From positions 158,183,674-158,247,673 of the forward strand of contig JAVGWX010000002.1 of the NCBI GenBank assembly GCA_036924085.1: a DNA stretch of 64,000 nucleotides, in the 5' to 3' direction. The notes beneath the pieces were generated by a model, which worked only from the letters and a program-made list of their open reading frames with translations, ran no database searches and was not told the origin of the DNA. Positions within the stretch are counted from its first letter, which is position 1. Every line of letters starts with the position of its first letter. The DNA is from Ariolimax columbianus. Taxonomy: Eukaryota; Mollusca; Gastropoda; Stylommatophora; Arionidae. Below are positions 57,195 to 64,000 of the stretch, piece after piece. The position numbers and the translations under genes are program-made.

Positions 57195-57290
57195 GGGTAA
57201 CGGCCGGCATTGTGATGGGGATCGAACCAGGCACCTTTTGGGTGTGAGCCGTGTCACTTAACCACTGGCCCACACCGTCTCCGAATTTCT
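57195..57290 (-). mobile_element. tRNA-derived SINE-like segment
   Basis: On the minus strand a good B box (ggttcgatccc) lies about 45 bp downstream of an A-box-like word (tgggccagtgg). The stems do not fold into a proper tRNA cloverleaf, so this is a tRNA pseudogene or the head of a SINE, not a tRNA gene. It lies directly beside a repeat X fragment. Confidence 0.5.
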
Positions 57291-57299
57291 TAATATAAC

Positions 57300-57869
57300 G
57301 TAGATGCATTTGTTTTGTATTTCTTGTAAGCTCACATACATGTTTATGAATTTCGTATGTCTTAATATTTAAAGTCCAGAGTTGTTTTCAACAGACTATT
57401 GTCCTTCTTTATTTGACAATTCCAGCCCATTTTCATTTTTTGGGGTCAATTTCATCCGATTTTATTTTGCTCTTGTGTTTCATTGTGTCCATTCTGACTA
57501 AATGAATTGTTTCTCCTTTGATATTTTATAGTTTTGTCTCTAATAGAACTTTCCCAATATGACAATGTCCTTTTTTTCTTTTTGTCAGAAATATTGTTTT
57601 TGTAATTTTGTTGAAATTTTAAAATAGCTTTATCTCAAATAAAACGTTCATAATTTGCTATTCTATTATTTGTTCCCATTTTTTCAACATTGTTTTTTGG
57701 TTATTCCATTTTGTCGTTTTGTTTCGTTTTGTCTGAAAGAGTTTTCTTGCTTAATTTTTCTACAATACTTTTTGTTTTGTCTACAAAGATTGTTTTTCCT
57801 TCCTATTTCTAATTTTTTTGGGTGTGTCTAAAATTATTTTCTTGTCTACTTAGTATGATATTTCTTGTC
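57300..57869. other. T-rich sequence, possibly a decayed edge of the next array
   Basis: ttttgtct words recur irregularly and become regular after about 57870. Confidence 0.45.
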
Positions 57870-59060
57870 TCGTTTTGTCTAAGATATCCACGTGATAAGA
57901 CAGATTAGTCTTGTTTTGGCTAAGACATCCACGTGATAAGACAGATCCGTTTCTTTTTGTGAGGAGACGTCCATGGGAAAAGACAGATCCGTCTCTTTTT
58001 ATCTAAGATGTCCATATAATAAGACAGATCCGTCTCTTTTTGTCTAAGATGTCCATATAATAAGACAGATCCGTCTCTTTTTATCTAAGATGTCCATATA
58101 ATAAGACAGATCCGTCTCTTTTTTGCCTGAGATGTCCATGTAATGAGACAGATCCGTCTTTTTAACTAAGATGTCCGTATAATAAGACAGATCCGTCTCT
58201 TTTTATCTAAGATGTCCATATCATAAGACAGATCAGTCTCTTTTTGTCTAAGATGTCCATATAATAAGACAGATCCGTCTCTTTTTATCTAAGATGTCCA
58301 TATAATAAGACAGATCCGTCTCTTTTTTGTCTGAGATGTCCATGTAATGAGACAGATCCGTCTTTTTAACTAAGATGTCCGTATACTAAGACAGATCCGT
58401 CTCTTTTTATCTAAGATGTCCATATAATAAAACAGATCCGTCTCTTTTTGTCTAAGATGTCCATATAATAAGACAGATCCGTCTCGTTTTGTCTGATATC
58501 CATGTGATAGGACAGATCCGTCTTGTTTTATCTAAGATATCCATGTGATAGGACAAATCCGTCTCGTTTTGTCTAAGATGTCCGTATAATAAGACATATC
58601 CGTCTCGTTTTCTCTAAGATATCCATGTGACAGGACAAATCCGTCTCCTTTTGTCTAGGATACCCATTTGATAAGACAGATTTGTTTGATTCTGTCTCAG
58701 ACATTCATATGATAGGATAGATCCGTCTTGTTCTGTCTAAGACATCCATATGATAGGACAGATCCGTTGTGTTCTGTCTAAGACATCCATATGATAGGAC
58801 AGATCCGTCTTGTTCTAAGACATCCATATGATAGGACAAATCCGTCCTGTTCTGTCTAAGACATCGATATGACAGGACAGATCCGTCTTGTTCTAAGACA
58901 TCCATATGATAGGACAGATCCGTCTTATTCTGTCTAAGACATCCATATGATGGGACAGATCCGTCTTATTCTGTCTAAGACATCCATATGAAAGGACAGA
59001 TCCGTCTTGTTCTGCCTAAGACATTCATATGATAAGACAGATACGTCTTTCTTGAACGGA
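57870..59060. repeat. 41-bp minisatellite, about 28 copies, with a higher-order block
   Basis: Key word taagacagatccgtctcttt. A block of about 206 bp marked by an unusual gtctttttaactaagatg unit near 58150 and again near 58357 is duplicated. Units in the right half use gatagga in place of aataaga. Confidence 0.94.
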
Positions 59061-59510
59061 CCTTTCTCATTACTTTCATCGCTTCAGCCTATGTCTTAAG
59101 CCCAGTACAATACTGTTTTTCTTCTCGTAAGACATGTACATTTCCGTCTTTCTTGTATTGACAAGTTTGACTGTCTGGATTCAAATCAAAAAGTACGTTT
59201 TGTTAGTAATTTCAATAACGTATGTAAAAGCTGTGTAGAAGGATCATGTAGCGGTTACCGGAACATTCAATTGTTTGCTTTCCTGTTGACATGTGACCAT
59301 CGTATCATGGTTAATGTGATGTGATTATTAGGAAGTCATGAATTATATATGGTCGACAGGCTTACCTGCTAGTTAAGGTATACATGTAGTAAGCAATTAC
59401 ATCACAATGACGTCAACGTAGCATTACCTATCTCCTGTTCCAGGAAAAAACAAGGAGCCCGCATCTGGTGACGTCAGTAAATCGTGCATTCACCTCTAAC
59501 CGTGCAGTTT

Positions 59511-59541
<31 letters not shown>

Positions 59542-59984
59542 GGGTCGGTTACGTTCAGCTCATGATCATCTACCTTCCCAGCCATGTCTGTCTACCTGCT
59601 GCTTCACGTGATGAGTAATTTATTTCTGGTTGATTCTGAGCAGTGCCATGTAAAAACTGCCGCTAAATCTAATTGTTACGAAAAAGATATGTAGAATTTT
59701 TGCCACTAACGATTTTGAAATCACTATCTCCATCCTCATCATTATCATTATCATCATCCTTATCATCATTATCCTGATCATTATCACGATCACCACCATC
59801 ATCATCAACATCATCATCAAGTGTGTGCGATCAAATTCTTCCACAACGGCGTTTCCTTTAAGAACATTTGCACATCAGCTGCTTCGTTGTGTACATATTC
59901 AGGTTCACATACCGTCCAGATTGTGTTTCTCTGTCTTCTCCAACCTCTCACCCATGACCTTTCCAGCTGTCACGAGATCTCCAG
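59061..59984. other. Unassigned sequence with homopolymers and an ATC microsatellite
   Basis: A T-run (about 59508-59520) joins a 24-base G-run (59521-59544). Two tgacgtca octamers lie near 59409 and 59469. An ATC/ATT tract occupies about 59728-59820. Confidence 0.55.
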
Positions 59985-60335
59985 ACCTTTATTCCTGAAC
60001 ATGCCTGCAATGAATCTTGCCTGTCTTCTGTTTTGACGATCACAGACTTGACAGTCAGGGATAGACCACCTTTCTTCACCCCAGGGCACAGCACAACGGT
60101 ATGTACATACATGAACAAGCTTGACCTTTTTGCTTCTTCACTGTGTACACGTGAACACAACGAAGAAACTGCTGAGCATGTACTACAGGACTGCCCCCTG
60201 GATGGCCAGTCAAGGACGATACACTTGTCCAACGCGCCAACACACCACATACAACTGTACAAAGGATCTACAGATACAGATACGGATCTACGGGGACACG
60301 TCTGATCATGTCAACATCACGCGAACCTGTATACA
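59985..60335 (+). mobile_element. LINE 3' region with zinc-knuckle
   Basis: One frame encodes LTVRDRPPFFTPGHS, then MNKLDLFASSLCTREHNEET and AEHVLQDCP, then LSNAPTHHIQLY. The C...H...C arrangement is like the other LINE ends at 46.0 and 63.4 kb but belongs to a different family. The gtcaacatcacgcgaacctg segment at the end (60315-60334) matches the unit of the following array. Confidence 0.75.
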
Positions 60336-60469
60336 CCGGACAATGACAAGGCAGACAGACTGGCTATGAAGAGATCAAGTCAAGAACAACAATATACACC
60401 AACAACCATACAGACAGTCAAACAACTACTGAATACTGGAAACCATAACACGCTGGATCAATCGCCAGC

Positions 60470-61092
60470 CAACCACGCGAACTCGTCTGTCTGATAATTT
60501 CAACATCACGTGAACCCGTCTGTCTGATAATTTCAACATCACGCGAACCCGTATGTCTGATAATTTCAACATCACGCGAACCCGTCTGTCTGAAAATTTC
60601 AACATCGCGTGAACCTGTCTGTCTGATAAAATCAACATCACGCGAACCCGTCTGTCTGATAATTTCAACATCACGCGAACCCGTCTGTCTGAAAATTTCA
60701 ACATCGCGTGAACCTGTCTGTCTGATAAAATCAACATCACGCGAACCCGTCTGTCTGATAATTTCAACATCACGCGAACCCGTCTGTCTGAAAATTTCAA
60801 CATCGCGTGAACCTGTCTGTCTGATAAAATCAACATCACGCGAACCCGTCTGTCTGATAATTTCAACATCACGTGAACCCGTCTGTCTGATAATTTCAAC
60901 ATCACGTGAACCCGTCTGTCTGATAATTTCAACATCACGTGAACCCGTCTGTCCGATAATTTCAACATCACGCGAACCCGTCTGTCTGATAAAATCAACA
61001 TCACACGAACCGGTCTGTCTGATAATTTCAACATCACGTGAACCCGTCTGTCTGTCTGATTGTATCAATATCACGCCAAGCCGTCTGTCTGA
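60470..61092. repeat. 33-bp minisatellite, about 18 copies, with a 99-bp higher-order repeat
   Basis: Key word atttcaacatcacgcgaacc, then cgtctgtctgat. The unit type with gaaaatttcaacatcgcgtg begins at 60591, 60690 and 60789, exactly 99 bp apart. Minus frames of 203 and 229 codons are artefacts. Confidence 0.96.
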
Positions 61093-61300
61093 TGATATCG
61101 CTATCAAAGATCACATCAAGAAATCACACGTATTTTATTGTAGCTGACAGTAATTATTTCTCATTTCGTGTCACATATCTACATTGAATATTATCAATGG
61201 TCCACATCAATGGTTCACAACAGCCTCATTTTTTTCGGCAAATGATTTGTATATTCACTGCCAGCGACTCCTTTCCGTAAAGCAAGATTGATTCAACACA
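61093..61300. other. Unassigned spacer
   Basis: No supported feature. Confidence 0.5.
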
Positions 61301-62041
61301 GCACTTCGAGATTCTTATCTGATTTTACATAGCACTACAAGATTCTGATCTGATTTTACACTGCACTACAAGATTCTGATCTGATTTTACACTGCACTAC
61401 AAGATTCTGATATGATTTTACACTGCACTACAAGATTCTGATCTGATTTTACACTGCACTACAAGATTCTGATATGATTTTACACTGCACTACAAGATTC
61501 TGATCTGATTTTACACTGCACTACAAGATTCTGATCTGATTTTACACTGCACTACAAGATTCTGATCTGATTTTACACTGCACTACAAGATTCTGATCTG
61601 ATTTTACATAGCACTACAAGATTCTGATCTGATTTTACATAGCACTACACGATTCTGATCTGATTTTACATAGCACTACAAGATTCTGATCTGATTTTAC
61701 ATAGCACTACAAGATTCTGATCTGATTTTACATAGCACTACAAGATTCTGATCTGATTTTACACTGCACTACAAGATTCTGATCTGATTTTACATAGCAC
61801 TACAAGATTCTGATCTGATTTTACATACCACTACAAGATTCTGATCTGATTTTACATAGCACTACAAGATTCTGATCTGATTTTACACTGCACTACAAGA
61901 TTCTGATCTGATTTTACACTGCACTACAAGATTCTGATCTGATTTTACACTGCACTACAAGATTCTGATCTGATTTTACACTGCACTACAAGATTCTGAT
62001 CTAATTTTACACTGCACTACAAGATTCTGATCTGATTTTAC
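61301..62041. repeat. 31-bp minisatellite, about 24 copies
   Basis: Key word ctacaagattctgatctgat. Two subtypes, acactgc and acatagc, form blocks: acactgc units at both ends, acatagc in the middle. Confidence 0.96.
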
Positions 62042-62606
62042 TCTACTCGTTATTCACGGCGAAAGTACGTTTCGAACTCACGGTACGCTGCAGTCGATCC
62101 AGTTGTAAATTAATATGTGACTTGTTAAGGTAGCAAAGACAGCGAGGAAGGGTAATTTGTCACACCAACTTATAAACTAGATGTAACTTACTCAATTAAA
62201 GTCTCCAACACTTCTTCCCCAACAACACTATCTGCTATGAGACTACCTTTACCTAATTTCTTGTTTCATATTTATCTTGAGTTGGTTTCATTCTGTTCCA
62301 TTTCACTTACACGACACTCCATTGGCTGTTATACTCATTACGTGGTATTTGAAATGTAGTGTTTGCTGTACTGATTGCCCGAATACATAACTCAGTTCCA
62401 TATTTGCTCCTTTCGTAAAGACTAGTTTCTGTTTTAAGGAGGCTACCGAACAAATGTTCACCTTGGACATTTATTGGAGACGCGTATTTCTTGAGCGTGA
62501 ACATCATTATTAAGTATAACAAAACAACAAGGCATCATGTACACTGGTGCAACTGTCGCAAAGTGAGGACTAACACAGATGATGATACTTACGCGATTAC
62601 ATTGTG
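62042..62606. other. Unassigned sequence
   Basis: About 560 bp with no recognisable domain or repeat. Confidence 0.5.
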
Positions 62607-63401
62607 ACTGGCCGTCTAGACACTGGCTAATTGTAACTGTCTGGCCGTCTAGACACTGGCTAATTGTAACTGTCTGGCCGTCTAGACACTGGCTAATTGT
62701 AACTGTCTGGCCGTCTAGACACTGGCTAATTGTAACTGTCTGGCCGTCTAGACACTGGCTAATTGTAACTGTCTGGCCGTCTAGACACTGGCTAATTGTA
62801 ACTTTCTAGCCGTCTAGACACTGGCTAATTGTAACTGTCTGGCCGTCTAGACACTGGCTAATTGTAACTGTCTGGCCGTCTAGACACTGGCTAATTGTAA
62901 CTGTCTGGCCGTCTAGACACTGGCTAATTGTAACTGTCTGGCCGTCTAGACACTGGCTAATTGTAACTGTCTGGCCGTCTAGACACTGGCTAATTGTAAT
63001 TGTCTGGCCGTCTAGACACTGGCTAATTGTAACTGTCTGGCCGTCTAGAATCTGGCTAATTGTAACTGTCTGGCCGTCTAGACACTGGCTAATTGTAACT
63101 GTCTGGCCGTCTAGAATCTGGCTAATTGTAACTGTCTGGCCGTCTAGACACTGGCTAATTGTAACTGTCTGGCCGTCTAGACAGTGGCTAATTGTAACTG
63201 TCTGGTCGTCTAGACACTGGCTAATTGTAACTGTCTGGCCGTCTAGACACTGGCTAATTGTAACTGTCTGGCCGTCTAGACACTGGCTAATTGTAACTGT
63301 CTGGCCGTCTAGACACTGGCTAATTGTAACTGTCTGGCCGTCTAGACACTGGCTAATTGTAACTGTCTGGCCGTCTAGAATCTGGCTAATTGTAATTGTC
63401 T
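62607..63401. repeat. 33-bp minisatellite, about 24 copies, highly uniform
   Basis: Key word ctggccgtctagacactggc followed by taattgtaactgt. Near-identity of most copies suggests recent expansion. A gaatctgg variant recurs three times in the right half. Confidence 0.97.
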
Positions 63402-63653
63402 GGCCACAATAGACTGAGGTACCACCTATTCAACAAATTGAAGATAGGTGGCACTGACGAATGCCCGTGTGGTACCGGGAAAATGACCGCTGAACATTTG
63501 CTGCAAAACTGCCCGACAAACGAGGATCAGAGAGAGCAGATGTGGCCATCACCAGTGGCAACACTAGACACGCTCTATGGCAGTGTCGACAGCCTCAGGA
63601 TGACCGCTGCTTTTTTCGAAAAAATAAAGGTTGATGTCTGACTGCGTACGATG

Positions 63654-63683
<30 letters not shown>
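63402..63683 (+). mobile_element. LINE 3' end inserted in the 33-bp array
   Basis: Encodes HNRLRYHLFNKLKIGG, then TDECPCGTGKMTAEHLLQNC (a C-x-C...H...C knuckle), then WPSPVATLDTLYGSVDSLRM and TAAFFEKIKVDV with a stop, and a gaagaagaag tail at about 63652-63683. The frame is open through the end, so this copy is younger than the one at 46.0 kb. Array sequence resumes after the tail; flanks taattgtctggcc and taactgtctggcc may be the target-site duplication, but the array itself is periodic. Confidence 0.9.
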
Positions 63684-63686
<3 letters not shown>

Positions 63687-63720
63687 CTGTCTGGCCATCC
63701 AGACACTGCCTAATCATCTG
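63684..63720. repeat. Remnant of the 33-bp array after the LINE insertion
   Basis: taactgtctggccatccaga, then cactgcctaatc: one diverged unit that closes the array. Confidence 0.85.
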
Positions 63721-64000
63721 TTGCTATAAAGGCCGCAATAAAGTACTCGCTGCAACCAGTAGGATGACCTAGCAAACCGTCCTGTTCAAGACACATGACG
63801 ACACAGGAAGATGACACGTTTCTCGTCAGAGATGATGACGGCGCACTTTGGCCTCTTCGTTATCGCTTGTAGCGCACTGCTCGGCCGAATACGAGTAGTT
63901 CATTCAATGCACTTTCCAGCAGCGAATCGAATACGAACGGAATATTCAGTGGTAATAACAGCCCTAATCTAGTTCATTTCCTGTATCTACCGTTTCCTCA
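63721..64000. other. Unassigned sequence to the window end
   Basis: No supported feature. Confidence 0.5.

Noticed and set aside
57195..57290. Functional tRNA gene
   Set aside because: The B box is good, but the D, anticodon and T stems do not pair and no anticodon can be placed.
60418..61107. Repetitive protein-like minus frames of 203-229 codons (RQTGSRDVEII repeats)
   Set aside because: 33-bp array, multiple of three; both frames are equally open and no non-repeat domain is attached.
62607..63401. Regular array that resembles a CRISPR at first sight
   Set aside because: Units are directly adjacent without unique spacers, the sequence is from an animal genome, and no cas-like genes are present. 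The same applies to all other arrays here.
1..64000. Excess of array unit lengths divisible by three
   Set aside because: Counting the arrays listed, about 15 of 44 units are multiples of three, which is the one-third expected by chance. Only the subset inside LINE coding sequence looks biased, and that sample is small.

Overview
This is non-coding, repeat-saturated animal DNA. I found no intact host gene, no rRNA or tRNA gene, and no bacterial-style operon. The recognisable coding remnants are broken non-LTR retrotransposons (LINEs) and one mariner transposase relic. The LINE proteins (an endonuclease domain with GDWNA, FADD/YADD reverse transcriptases, an RNase H tail and C-terminal zinc-knuckle tails) resemble those I know from mollusc genomes. 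A gastropod, possibly a sacoglossan-type sea slug, is my best guess; this is inference from family resemblance, not proof.

The dominant content is minisatellite DNA: about 45 separate tandem arrays with unit lengths from 12 to 86 bp, each with a different unit, covering roughly a third of the window. Long open frames over these arrays (for example near 13.4-14.3, 34.2-35.2, 48.2-49.0 and 60.4-61.1 kb) are by-products of periodicity, not genes. Microsatellites (CA, CT, TA, CAC/CAT, TCTG, GAA, CAA) and a degenerate CCTAA tract at 41.7-42.2 kb fill further space.

Layout: 0-7.3 kb has arrays, an endonuclease fragment of one LINE fused to a 36-bp array, and a minus-strand LINE with a 121-bp inserted element. 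7.3-17 kb is mostly arrays. 17.3-20.2 kb is a minus-strand RNase H-type LINE that lost its polymerase core. 20.6-25.7 kb has arrays plus the mariner relic at 24.0-24.7 kb. 25.3-31 kb has arrays, including one whose unit carries a CRE palindrome. 31.2-33.7 kb has minus-strand LINE ends. 34-37.6 kb has arrays. 37.6-40.3 kb is a near-complete but mutated plus-strand LINE. 40.8-42.3 kb is simple repeat. 43.5-46.2 kb has an inverted copy of the 32.5-33.0 kb sequence, a dispersed repeat with an 86-bp tandem tail, and a LINE 3' end. 46.5-64 kb is mostly arrays with further LINE ends at 56.7, 60.0 and 63.4 kb.

The most interesting theme is that several arrays can be traced to a single-copy seed, usually inside a transposable element. 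The RNase H LINE at 18.4 kb contains the one-copy ancestor of the 23-copy array at 2.1 kb. The LINE at 37.6-40.3 kb carries three separate reading-frame-preserving tandem expansions plus a fourth just after the coding part. A dispersed repeat ends in one, about two or five copies of an 86-bp unit at three loci. Two distant arrays share a core of about 30 bp in opposite orientation. Several arrays show higher-order periods (99, 170, 206, 268 bp). Together this points to a genome with very active local tandem amplification that repeatedly uses transposon sequence as raw material.
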